From the NCBI GenBank assembly GCA_045430305.1, contig JAILXW010000002.1:744001-808000 (forward strand): a DNA stretch of 64,000 bases. The letters are read 5' to 3'. Below, piece by piece: positions 53,908-61,509 of the stretch. This stretch comes from Agarilytica sp045430305 (GTDB lineage: Bacteria > Pseudomonadota > Gammaproteobacteria > Pseudomonadales > Cellvibrionaceae). A model generated the notes under the pieces. It searched no databases, was not told where the DNA came from, and saw only the letters and a list, made by a program, of their open reading frames with translations. Numbering within the stretch: position 1 is the stretch's first letter; every line of letters begins with the position of its first letter. The translations under genes and the position numbers were made by a program.

Positions 53908-54609
53908 ATGTCGGGTTTCGACAAAGTCGTGGATAGCTATGAAGAAGCAATGGCGGGCCTCACAGATGATATGACTATCATCGCTGGCGGCTTCGGTCTT
54001 TGTGGTATTCCAGAAAACCTAATCGCACAAATCAAAAAAATGGGCACCACAGGTCTTACCGTTGTATCAAACAACGCCGGTGTCGATGGTTTTGGTCTTG
54101 GTATTTTGCTCGAAGATCGCCAAATCAAAAAAATGGTTTCTTCTTACGTGGGTGAAAACAAATTGTTCGAAGAGCAATTGCTATCTGGCAAGTTAGAAGT
54201 TGAACTTACGCCACAAGGTACCCTCGCTGAGAAAATGCGTGCTGCTGGCGCTGGTATTCCTGCTTTTTATACCGCAACTGGATACGGTACGCCAATTGGC
54301 GAAGGCAAAGAAGTCCGCGAATACAACGGCCGCAAATACATTCTTGAAGAATCAATTCAAGGCGATTTCGCGATAGTGAAAGGCTGGAAAGCTGACCGCT
54401 ATGGTAACGTTGTGTACCGTCACACTGCGCAAAACTTCAACCCAATGGCCGCCACTGCAGGCAAAATCACTGTAGTTGAAGTAGAAGAAATTGTTGAGCC
54501 GGGTGAGTTAGATCCGACTCAAATTCACACGCCAGGCATCTACGTTGATCGTTTGATCAAAGGCGATTTCGAAAAACGTATTGAACAACGCACTGTGCGT
54601 GAAGCCTAA
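53908..54609 (+). CDS. scoA: 3-oxoacid CoA-transferase subunit A
   Basis: With subunit B moves CoA from succinyl-CoA (or an acyl-CoA) to acetoacetate, giving acetoacetyl-CoA. 233 aa; IIAGGFGLCGIPENLI is the conserved N-terminal CoA-transferase block and GDFAIVKGWKADRYGN the later one. AGGAGG at 53894-53899 supports the start. Subunit B follows 15 bases downstream. AtoD-type and ScoA-type enzymes are not separable by eye. Confidence 0.93.
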   Translation: MSGFDKVVDSYEEAMAGLTDDMTIIAGGFGLCGIPENLIAQIKKMGTTGLTVVSNNAGVDGFGLGILLEDRQIKKMVSSYVGENKLFEEQLLSGKLEVELTPQGTLAEKMRAAGAGIPAFYTATGYGTPIGEGKEVREYNGRKYILEESIQGDFAIVKGWKADRYGNVVYRHTAQNFNPMAATAGKITVVEVEEIVEPGELDPTQIHTPGIYVDRLIKGDFEKRIEQRTVREA

Positions 54610-54624
54610 GGGGAGGAACTTACA

Positions 54625-55281
54625 ATGTCATTATCCCGCGAACAATTGGCCCAACGCGTAGCCCGCGAGTTGCAAGACGGCTATTACGTAAACTTGGGTA
54701 TTGGTATTCCAACGCTTGTTGCTAACTACGTGCCAGAAGGCATGAACGTGATGCTTCAATCTGAAAATGGTTTACTTGGAATGGGGCCTTTCCCAACTGA
54801 AGATCAAGTCGATGCCGACATGATCAACGCTGGTAAACAAACGGTTACCACCATCACTGGTGCTTCTATTTTCTCTTCTGCTGAATCATTTGCCATGATC
54901 CGTGGTGGTCATGTTGATCTAACGGTACTTGGCGCATTCGAAGTGGATACGAATGGAAACATCGCGTCTTGGATGATTCCAGGCAAGCTCATTAAAGGTA
55001 TGGGTGGCGCGATGGACTTAGTTGCTGGCGCAGACAACATTGTTGTTACCATGACTCACGCAGACAAGCGCGGTAATTCAAAGCTTCTAGCGAACTGTTC
55101 TTTGCCATTAACTGGCGCCGGTTGTATCAAAAAGGTTGTAACAGATCTTGCTTATGTCGAAATTGCTGAAGGCAAATTCTGGTTGAAAGAACGTGCGCCT
55201 GGTGTGAGCGTTGATGAAATCGTTGAAAAAACCGCCGGCGAAATTGTTGTTCCAGAAGTCGTTCCAGAGATGGAATTCTAA
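54625..55281 (+). CDS. scoB: 3-oxoacid CoA-transferase subunit B
   Basis: 218 aa. The catalytic glutamate is E47 in QSENGLLGMGP, the residue that carries CoA. GIGIPTLVANY at about 25-35 and GGAMDLVAGA are further family marks. GGGGAGG lies just upstream of the start. A strong intrinsic terminator follows, so scoAB form a two-gene unit under the LysR-divergent promoter. Confidence 0.94.
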   Translation: MSLSREQLAQRVARELQDGYYVNLGIGIPTLVANYVPEGMNVMLQSENGLLGMGPFPTEDQVDADMINAGKQTVTTITGASIFSSAESFAMIRGGHVDLTVLGAFEVDTNGNIASWMIPGKLIKGMGGAMDLVAGADNIVVTMTHADKRGNSKLLANCSLPLTGAGCIKKVVTDLAYVEIAEGKFWLKERAPGVSVDEIVEKTAGEIVVPEVVPEMEF

Positions 55282-55309
55282 ACCTGATCAGCATCAAAGT
55301 ACCTTTTTG

Positions 55310-55339
55310 AAAAGGAAGCTATCGTAGCTTCCTTTTTTT
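55310..55339 (+). terminator. Intrinsic terminator after scoAB
   Basis: AAAAGGAAGCTA, three-base loop, TAGCTTCCTTTT: a perfect 12-bp stem running into a T tract, 29 bases after the scoB stop. Confidence 0.9.
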
Positions 55340-55519
55340 ATACCCAAGTACAGGCATGCGTGTAAAATGCGTCTCTTCAGCAACAGATGAATTTGGCGCA
55401 AGATTTCCCCTAGCGGGCCTAAGTGCCGGGAATTCGGCTAAGCTAAGCAAAGTTCAAATTCCCAACCTTCCCTGTGGTAGTTAAAACCAGCATTACATTG
55501 TTTAAAAAAGAGGCTAAAT

Positions 55520-56278
55520 ATGAGCAGAACAGTATTTGTTACCGGCGCGGCTAGCGGTATTGGTCAATCAATCGCAGAAAACGTGGCTCGCCAAGGGCAC
55601 CGCGTTATTGTCAGTGATCTAAACCTCGAAGGCGCTGAGCTTGTTGTTGAAAAGCTAAAAAGTGAAGGCCACAAAGCCGAAGCTTATAAACTTGATGTTA
55701 GCAGTCAGGAAGCCATCGACCAGGTTGGTAAAGATTACCCTGATATCGACGTGCTTGTGAATAATGCTGGCATCCAGCACGTTGCTAAATTAGAAGAGTT
55801 TCCACCAGAAAAATGGGCGCTATTGAACAACATTCTATTGGTCGGCCCGGCGATGTTAACGCGTGCAGTACTGCCCGGTATGAAAGAGCGTAATTGGGGT
55901 CGTATCGTGAATATTGGATCTATTCACGGTTTGGTAGCTTCGCCATTTAAGAGCGCTTACGTGGCTGCAAAACATGGCCTTATTGGTTTTTCTAAGGTTA
56001 TTGCGCTGGAGACGGGTGAATTCGATATCACCATCAATACGGTATGTCCTTCGTACGTAAAAACGCCGCTCGTAGAAAAGCAAATCGCTTCAACTGCTGC
56101 TGAGCACGGCATTTCAGAAGAAGATGTTGTGAACAACATTATGCTAGAGCCAATGCCCAAGAAAAACTTCATTTCTTTAGAGGAGCTAGCCGAGACCACG
56201 TTGTTCTTAATGTCTACCTCGGCGCGTAATATCACGGCGCAAGCGATTGTGCTGGATGGCGGTTGGACTGCACGTTAA
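55520..56278 (+). CDS. bdhA: 3-hydroxybutyrate dehydrogenase
   Basis: NAD-dependent oxidation of (R)-3-hydroxybutyrate to acetoacetate, feeding ScoAB. 252-aa short-chain dehydrogenase: TGAASGIGQSIA nucleotide motif, VNNAGIQHV, active-site Ser in NIGSIHGL, YVAAKHG with the Tyr-Lys pair, and the TPLVEKQI block typical of hydroxybutyrate dehydrogenases. It has its own promoter region after the scoAB terminator; no clear boxes were identified. The 78-aa gene follows 38 bases later. Confidence 0.93.
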   Translation: MSRTVFVTGAASGIGQSIAENVARQGHRVIVSDLNLEGAELVVEKLKSEGHKAEAYKLDVSSQEAIDQVGKDYPDIDVLVNNAGIQHVAKLEEFPPEKWALLNNILLVGPAMLTRAVLPGMKERNWGRIVNIGSIHGLVASPFKSAYVAAKHGLIGFSKVIALETGEFDITINTVCPSYVKTPLVEKQIASTAAEHGISEEDVVNNIMLEPMPKKNFISLEELAETTLFLMSTSARNITAQAIVLDGGWTAR

Positions 56279-56316
56279 ACTGGTAGCCGAATTTTTAATC
56301 GTCTATTGGAACATAT

Positions 56317-56553
56317 ATGAAACTCAATTTTGAAGTGGACATTTCGCCAGAAGAAGTTAAAGAGCTTTTTGAAGGCAACATGGACGTATTGCAGCGCTCG
56401 CTAGTAGAGTTTTTCATGAGCCACATGACGAACACTAGCTCTCCTAGTGGTGACATGATGAAGTTTTGGCAGAATATTGCAGAGCAAAGTACCTCAATGT
56501 TCGAGCAGTATCAAAACACCATGACTGGCGGTGTAGCACCGAAAGATAAATGA
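56317..56553 (+). CDS. Small acidic protein between bdhA and phaC
   Basis: 78 aa. N terminus MKLNFEVDISPEEVKELF; the K-x-D-x-(T/S)PEE pattern recalls a small family of uncharacterised proteins (DUF6489-like), from memory only. The C-terminal half (MKFWQNIAEQSTSMFEQYQN) is amphipathic and phasin-like in character. Its place between bdhA and phaC suggests a granule-associated or regulatory role; nothing shows it directly. Confidence 0.65.
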   Translation: MKLNFEVDISPEEVKELFEGNMDVLQRSLVEFFMSHMTNTSSPSGDMMKFWQNIAEQSTSMFEQYQNTMTGGVAPKDK

Positions 56554-56750
56554 GTTACGCCCAGCGTGTCAGTTTTCAGCATGAATATGTTGAGCTGTCA
56601 CGCGCCGCTTGCGAGATATAAGGAAAAATCTCCGCTATGCGAAAATACTATCACTATCTCATTGTTCCGTACTTTTTAAAGCATTAAGGTGAGGTACTCT
56701 ACTTTACCACCCCCAGTAACCTACCCAGCTTCTGTTCAGTGTGAGCGCCG

Positions 56751-58538
56751 ATGAATGCAAAAGAAAAACACCAAATTTTAGATTACGTTAACAAATACAC
56801 TGACGTCTTTAATGACATGATGGGCGAAGTAACAAAGCGCATGATTAAGCATGATGCTGTGCCCGATCTTGCCTCAATGTTGCAAAAAGGTATCGATGAA
56901 CAAGATTTTGGTCAATACATCAAAATTGATCCGAAAAAATTTATTCAACAACAATACGAATTTTTACAGAAGCAAAAACAACTGTGGGAAAACGCATCTC
57001 AGGTTTTTATGGGGGCAGACTTTGCGCCTGTGATTGCCGCTGAACCGGGTGACAAACGATTTAAAGATGAAGACTGGGAAGATAACCCTGCATTCAAATA
57101 TATTAAGCAGGCTTACCTACTGAATGCGGAGTATCTCAATCAGATGGTTGAGTCGATGGAGTTTGAGAACAAGCAAATCGAAAACCAAGTACATTTTTAC
57201 ACTCGTCAATTTATCAATTCTGTAGCTCCCACCAATTATTTATTGACCAATCCAGAAGTGTGTCGTGAAATTCTAGAAACTAAAGGGCAAAACCTTGCCA
57301 AGGGAATCGACAATTTTAGGCGCGACCTAGAGCGCAGCCCCCAAGAAGCTTTTAAAGTCACACAGGTCGCCAGCGATGCATTCGCCTTGGGCAAAGAATT
57401 AGCTAAGACGCCGGGTGAGGTAGTCTTTAAAAATGAATTAATTGAGCTGATTCAGTACAAAGCGGAGACAGAGCAAGTACGCAAAATACCGCTACTAATC
57501 GTGCCGCCTTTCATAAATAAATTTTACATTTTGGATCTTGATGAAAAAAAATCAATGGTGCGTTGGTTGGTGTCTCAAGGTTATACCGTGTTCATGGTGT
57601 CTTGGGTCAACCCTGATGAGTCCTATCGCCACATTCCTTTTGATGATTACATCAATAAAGGTGTAATTGCGGCAATAGAAGCTGCGAGTGAAATTAGCAG
57701 CAGTAAAAATGTAAATGCAGTCGGTTATTGTGTCGGTGGTACAGTGCTAGCAATGGCGGCTGCCTACATGAAGCAAGTGGGTGACGAGCGCGTTAATTCC
57801 CTTACACTCTTAACTACCTTGTTAGACTTTTCTGAGCCCGGGGAAGTGGGCACATATTTGACGAATTACATGGTGCCAATGTTAGAGCAGTCGGTCATCA
57901 GCAAAGGGTATTTGGATGGCCGTATTCTCGCTATGGGTTTTAGCTTGTTGCGAGAAAACAATTTGTTCTGGTCCTTCTTCATTGAAAATTATTTGAAAGG
58001 TAAAGACCCTATGCCTTTCGATATTTTGTATTGGAATAGTGACTCAACCAATCTTCCAGCCGATGCTTATCTCTATTACCTAAAGAATATGTACCTTGAG
58101 AACAATTTGGTGCAGCCAGGTAAGATTGAAGTGAATGGTACTCCCATCGATGTGCAGGCAATACAGCTGCCGACCTATTGTTTGGCCGCACAGGCAGACC
58201 ATATTGTAATATGGGGTGCAGCACATAAAAGCGCCAAGTATCTCGGCGATGACGTACGTTTCGTTTTAACAGAATCGGGACATGTTGCTGGCGTTATTAA
58301 CCCAGCAGATAAAACCAAATATTCACACTGGGTAAATGACAATGCCTCCACAGATGCCAATGACTGGTTTGCCGGCGCGGCTCAAAAGGGTGGGTCTTGG
58401 TGGCTTGATTGGCATGAGTGGTTATCGGAGCGTTCCGGCTCGCAAGTAAAAGCGAGAAAAGTCGGCAAGCTTAAAAAATACCCTGCACTAGGCGATGCTC
58501 CTGGCGAATATGTACTGCGCCGCCTGGATGATATTTAA
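56751..58538 (+). CDS. phaC: Class I poly(3-hydroxyalkanoate) synthase
   Basis: Polymerises (R)-3-hydroxybutyryl-CoA to PHB on granules. 595 aa, full class I length. The lipase-like box is GYCVGGT with C327; D483 (AQADHI) and H511 (SGHVAGVINP) complete the triad. WDLDEKKS-like region appears as LDLDEKKSMVRWLVSQGYTV. The N-terminal 90 residues are helical and less conserved, as usual. No ribosome site stands out before ATG 56751. PhaR and the phasins follow; phaB lies at the end of the region on the other strand. Confidence 0.95.
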   Translation: MNAKEKHQILDYVNKYTDVFNDMMGEVTKRMIKHDAVPDLASMLQKGIDEQDFGQYIKIDPKKFIQQQYEFLQKQKQLWENASQVFMGADFAPVIAAEPGDKRFKDEDWEDNPAFKYIKQAYLLNAEYLNQMVESMEFENKQIENQVHFYTRQFINSVAPTNYLLTNPEVCREILETKGQNLAKGIDNFRRDLERSPQEAFKVTQVASDAFALGKELAKTPGEVVFKNELIELIQYKAETEQVRKIPLLIVPPFINKFYILDLDEKKSMVRWLVSQGYTVFMVSWVNPDESYRHIPFDDYINKGVIAAIEAASEISSSKNVNAVGYCVGGTVLAMAAAYMKQVGDERVNSLTLLTTLLDFSEPGEVGTYLTNYMVPMLEQSVISKGYLDGRILAMGFSLLRENNLFWSFFIENYLKGKDPMPFDILYWNSDSTNLPADAYLYYLKNMYLENNLVQPGKIEVNGTPIDVQAIQLPTYCLAAQADHIVIWGAAHKSAKYLGDDVRFVLTESGHVAGVINPADKTKYSHWVNDNASTDANDWFAGAAQKGGSWWLDWHEWLSERSGSQVKARKVGKLKKYPALGDAPGEYVLRRLDDI

Positions 58539-58553
58539 ACAGTTTTGTTTTTG

Positions 58554-58581
58554 TGTAGAAAATATCATGCTATTTTCTACA
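58554..58581. repeat. 11-bp perfect stem-loop after phaC
   Basis: TGTAGAAAATA (58554-58564), six-base loop, TATTTTCTACA (58571-58581), beginning 16 bases after the phaC stop. It is AT-rich and has no T tract on its 3' side, so it may be an mRNA-end stabiliser or protein site rather than a terminator. Confidence 0.6.
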
Positions 58582-58607
58582 AAACCCCCTATATCTTGCG
58601 CATAATT

Positions 58608-58644
58608 TTTTCAATTCTCGTGTAAGTGGTTATACTCCACGAGA
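58608..58644 (+). promoter_or_regulatory. phaR promoter overlapped by an inverted repeat
   Basis: TTTTCA (58608-58613), 17 bases, TATACT (58631-58636) form a plausible sigma70 promoter. TCTCGTG (58616-58622) and CACGAGA (58638-58644) are perfect inverted arms that bracket the -10. A repressor binding here would block phaR transcription. Confidence 0.5.
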
Positions 58645-58770
58645 TGAAAACTCTTCCTATTTCTTATTTCTGACCTTTTTAAAGACGTGGCCCTGCTAGC
58701 TTGGGGGTTGCATACATAGGGTTAGGCAAGAGGTAGAGAAAGCCACGCCAACATAAGATGAGAAAATCAC

Positions 58771-59235
58771 GTGATAACGATTAAAAAGTATCCTAATCGA
58801 CGACTTTACGACACATCCAAAAGCCAGTACATCAATCTCGAGAGCATTCGTGACCTGGTGATGGAGCACAGTGAATTTGCCGTGATTGACTCCAAATCAG
58901 AAGACGATCTTACCAAGAGCATCCTGCTTCAAATTATTAGTGAGCAGGAAAACAACGACTCTCAATCTTTACTTACACAATCGGTACTCAAACAACTGAT
59001 CCGCTTCTATGGCAGCGACATGCAGGTTTTTCTGCGCCAGTATATAGAGCAAAGCTTGTCTACATTTCTTGATAGACAAGAAGCCATGCAGGGCGTTATG
59101 AAAGATATGATGGATGCATCTCCGCTCAATGCCTTAAATCAAATGATGGAGCAGAACATGTCAGTGTGGGGGGCATTAACGCCAAAGAAAGAAGAGCCGG
59201 CTGCTGATCAGGAGCCGCCAAAAGAAGAGGAATAA
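58771..59235 (+). CDS. phaR: PHA accumulation regulator PhaR
   Basis: DNA- and PHB-binding repressor of phasin genes, released when polymer is present. 154 aa from a GTG start. The N-terminal block IKKYPNRRLYDTSKSQYINL is the PHB/PHA DNA-binding domain signature. The middle (LRQYIEQSLSTFLDRQEAM) is the granule-binding region, and the tail is Pro/Glu-rich. Its likely targets are the TGCAATGCAGCAA repeats at the next promoter. This is not the unrelated class IV synthase subunit also named PhaR. Confidence 0.93.
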   Translation: MITIKKYPNRRLYDTSKSQYINLESIRDLVMEHSEFAVIDSKSEDDLTKSILLQIISEQENNDSQSLLTQSVLKQLIRFYGSDMQVFLRQYIEQSLSTFLDRQEAMQGVMKDMMDASPLNALNQMMEQNMSVWGALTPKKEEPAADQEPPKEEE

Positions 59236-59278
59236 AAAGGAGCTCTTTTTATAGCGAAACAGTATAGGTTCGGGTTTG

Positions 59279-59291
59279 TGCAATGCAGCAA
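59279..59291. promoter_or_regulatory. PhaR-like operator 1 (upstream of the phasin -35)
   Basis: TGCAATGCAGCAA, identical to the copy at 59339-59351 exactly 60 bases downstream. It lies just before the -35 box. TGC-rich sites are known PhaR targets in other proteobacteria. Confidence 0.65.
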
Positions 59292-59297
59292 AAAGGC

Positions 59298-59326
59298 TTG
59301 ACGGGTGGGTGGTTGATTCGTAAACT
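59298..59326 (+). promoter_or_regulatory. Promoter of the first phasin gene
   Basis: TTGACG (59298-59303), a 17-base spacer and TAAACT (59321-59326). Transcription would start near 59333, between the two operator copies. Confidence 0.65.
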
Positions 59327-59338
59327 ACGCTTGAATAT

Positions 59339-59351
59339 TGCAATGCAGCAA
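59339..59351. promoter_or_regulatory. PhaR-like operator 2 (just downstream of the start site)
   Basis: Second exact copy of TGCAATGCAGCAA, about 6-18 bases after the predicted start of transcription, where a bound repressor would block elongation or initiation. Confidence 0.65.
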
Positions 59352-59379
59352 CACACACACAACCCCTGAGGACACTAAC

Positions 59380-59694
59380 ATGTTTGATAAAATCATTGAG
59401 CAATCTCAAAACGCTTTCAAACCAACTAACGAATTGATGACTCTTACTACTAAAGCATTTGAAGAAGTAGCTGAGAAGCAAAAAACTTTCTTGAGCGACC
59501 TAGCCAACGACAACATGGCTTTCGTTAAAGAGTTGGGTTCACAGAAAGACTTTTCTGGTGTATACCAAACGCAAAAAACTTACCTTCAAAGCGTTCAAGA
59601 CAAAATGGTAGCGGCATCTACTGAAGCTTACGAGCTTTTCAGTGCTAACCAAGAAAAAGCTGGCGAGCTTTTCAAGACTGCTACAGCTGTTTAA
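59380..59694 (+). CDS. phaP: Phasin family protein (first)
   Basis: Small amphipathic protein that coats PHB granules. 104 aa from ATG 59380 (MFDKIIEQSQNAFKPTNEL), GAGGA seven bases upstream; a TTG further upstream lies in the operator and is not used. Phasin character: TTKAFEEVAEKQKTFLSDL, then LQSVQDKMVAASTEAYELF and a short hydrophobic end. All helical, no Cys or Pro-rich tail. Between a PhaR-like operator pair and a strong terminator, so it is a single-gene unit probably controlled by PhaR. Confidence 0.9.
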   Translation: MFDKIIEQSQNAFKPTNELMTLTTKAFEEVAEKQKTFLSDLANDNMAFVKELGSQKDFSGVYQTQKTYLQSVQDKMVAASTEAYELFSANQEKAGELFKTATAV

Positions 59695-59718
59695 TTCGGT
59701 TCTGAATCGAATGATTAT

Positions 59719-59750
59719 AAAAAAGCCCCGCAAAAGCGGGGCTTTTTTTT
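59719..59750 (+). terminator. Intrinsic terminator of the first phasin gene
   Basis: AAAAAAGCCCCGC, loop AAAA, GCGGGGC and eight T. The stem is perfect and starts 24 bases after the stop codon. Confidence 0.95.
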
Positions 59751-60295
59751 GGGTTGATATTGCGTATGCACATACTCAAAATGGTGGATCACTGCATGTT
59801 GCGACGCAGTGCGCACCATTGACCTCCCTGATATAGTAATTTACACTGCCAGATAAATATTGCGGTGCAGCAGCGTGTCGAGATATTGAACTTTTGGTTG
59901 TTTTAAAGGCGATAACAGCTAGGGCCAAGGCTTCTGGCGCCAAGCGCCTTAAAGTGAACGAAGGGCAAATAGCGCTCGAATATTACAGGTGAAGAATCCG
60001 GCCTCTTTACCGCAAACGTGCAATACGTTTTTTGATGGGTAGTCGCAATGTTAATCGTTAAGTGCACAGAGGTGTACGGGCGAATAAAAACAACGAAGCA
60101 AATTGAAGTAGAGGCGTAGGTCCTGGCGGCCCCCCAAATATTGCATCGATATATTCTTGTTTAACTTACATTCTTTTGAATTTTTAAATGTAAAAGAACA
60201 GAGTCAAACAAGTTAAATGAAACAAACAGTTCTGGGGTACCGGGGCGAACTTTTTAAAGCACACACTGCAATGAGCGGTAAGAGGAGCGGATAAC
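59751..60295. other. Long intergenic region upstream of the second phasin
   Basis: About 545 bases without an open frame. It contains a nested stem-loop at 59780-59820 (AATGGTG/CACCATT outside, CACTGC/GCAGTG inside), a degenerate PhaR-like site TGCGGTGCAGCAG at 59861-59873 (10 of 13 bases match) and a partial one, TGCAATGAGC, at 60267-60276 close to the second phasin start. The promoter boxes were not identified. A small RNA cannot be excluded. Confidence 0.45.
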
Positions 60296-60694
60296 ATGTA
60301 CGATAAAGTATTTGAACAAGCGGGCTCATTTTTTAAGCCAATGACAGCCATCATGGAATTAAATGCAGAGGCATTTGATACTTTGCGCACCAAGCAAACT
60401 GATTTGCTAAACGAAGTTGTTTCCGACAGCATTGAATACGCTAAAGGTTTCAGCAAGCCAAATATGGATGTAGACACACTCATCGAGACCCAGCAAATCT
60501 ACTGGGAAGGCATTCGCGAAAAGTTGACGACCAGCGCGCAAGATAGCTACGAAGTGATTAGTGAGACTCAAGGTAAAGTTGGTGATTTGATTACCGGAGC
60601 ATTTGACGGCGCTGTAGAAGCACCAAAGGCACCAGTAAAGAAAAAGCCAGCGGCTAAAAAAGCGTCACCTAAAAAGGCGGGTACTCCTGCTTAA
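60296..60694 (+). CDS. Phasin with Lys/Ala/Pro-rich histone-like tail (second)
   Basis: 132 aa. Residues 1-105 form a phasin domain like that of the first phasin (MYDKVFEQAGSFFKPMTAIM against MFDKIIEQSQNAFKPTNELM). Residues about 108-132 are APKAPVKKKPAAKKASPKKA, a basic Ala/Lys/Pro tail like those of PhaF/PhaI-type or histone H1-like proteins. Such a tail could bind DNA and tie granules to the nucleoid. GAGGAG is eight bases before the ATG. A partial PhaR-like site lies 20-30 bases upstream. Confidence 0.88.
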   Translation: MYDKVFEQAGSFFKPMTAIMELNAEAFDTLRTKQTDLLNEVVSDSIEYAKGFSKPNMDVDTLIETQQIYWEGIREKLTTSAQDSYEVISETQGKVGDLITGAFDGAVEAPKAPVKKKPAAKKASPKKAGTPA

Positions 60695-60713
60695 TAGGTG
60701 TTAACGTTTAAGG

Positions 60714-60757
60714 CAAGACACAAAAAAGCCCGCTTATGCGGGCTTTTTTGTGTCTTG
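60714..60757. terminator. Bidirectional terminator between phasin 2 and phaB
   Basis: A perfect 20-bp stem (60714-60733 with 60738-60757) around the loop TTAT; core GCCCGC/GCGGGC with A6 and T6 on either side, so it can stop transcription from both convergent genes. Confidence 0.95.
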
Positions 60758-60786
60758 AGAGCGGTGTTTCAATACTCTATATGTGC

Positions 60787-61509
60787 TTAATACATATGCT
60801 GGCCGCCGTTAATGGAAAGAGTAGAGCCGGTAATAAAGCCCGCATCTTCAGCAACCAAAAACTCTACCCCTCGCGCAATCTCGTCGGCGTCACCTAGGCG
60901 ACCAACAGGGATCCTGGCAACAATTTTCTCCAGAACTTTTTCGGGTACAGCGCGAACCATGTCTGTCGCGATGTAACCTGGCGCAATCGCGTTTACCGTT
61001 ATACCTTTACCCGCGCCTTCTTGCGCTAAAGCCTTGGTGAACCCGTGAATGCCAGACTTCGCTGCGGCATAGTTCACTTGGCCGTATTGGCCTGCCTGCC
61101 CATTCACGGAACCGATATTGACGATTCGGCCGTATCCTCGTTCACGCATACCTTCGATCACATTGCGGCACATGTTAAAGCAAGAGCCAAGATTCGTATC
61201 GAGTACTTGCTGCCAATGTTCTGGTGTCATTTTGTGAATGGTGCCATCGCGAGTAATACCCGCGTTATTCACTAAAACATCGATTGGGCCTAATTCTTTG
61301 GTGATAACGGAAACCGCTGTTGCGCAGTCATCAAAGTCAGCAACGTCAAATTTATAGGCGTTAATACCGTGTTTTTCCGTGAATTTTTGCGCCGCTTCGT
61401 CATTGCCTGCATAACTTGCCGCAACACTGAATCCAGCATTCTTTAAACGAACAGCGATGGCTTCACCGATACCACGTGTGCCACCTGTAACAAGAGCAAC
61501 TTTGCTCAT
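60787..61509 (-). CDS. phaB: Acetoacetyl-CoA reductase
   Basis: Reduces acetoacetyl-CoA to (R)-3-hydroxybutyryl-CoA with NADPH, giving the PhaC substrate. 240-aa short-chain dehydrogenase: TGGTRGIGEAIA, VNNAGITRDGT, NIGSVNGQAGQ with the active Ser, YAAAKSG with Tyr-Lys, and the C-terminal SINGGQHMY typical of PhaB. AGGAG six bases before the ATG. FabG is the close alternative, but the GSVNGQAGQYGQ stretch and the context favour PhaB. No thiolase gene is adjacent. Confidence 0.93.
   Translation of the reverse strand: MSKVALVTGGTRGIGEAIAVRLKNAGFSVAASYAGNDEAAQKFTEKHGINAYKFDVADFDDCATAVSVITKELGPIDVLVNNAGITRDGTIHKMTPEHWQQVLDTNLGSCFNMCRNVIEGMRERGYGRIVNIGSVNGQAGQYGQVNYAAAKSGIHGFTKALAQEGAGKGITVNAIAPGYIATDMVRAVPEKVLEKIVARIPVGRLGDADEIARGVEFLVAEDAGFITGSTLSINGGQHMY

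Noticed and set aside
60121..60180. C-rich run and AT-rich stretch in the gap before phasin 2, considered as an RNA gene
   Set aside because: No tRNA-like arms, no CCA end and no stable extended stem could be drawn.
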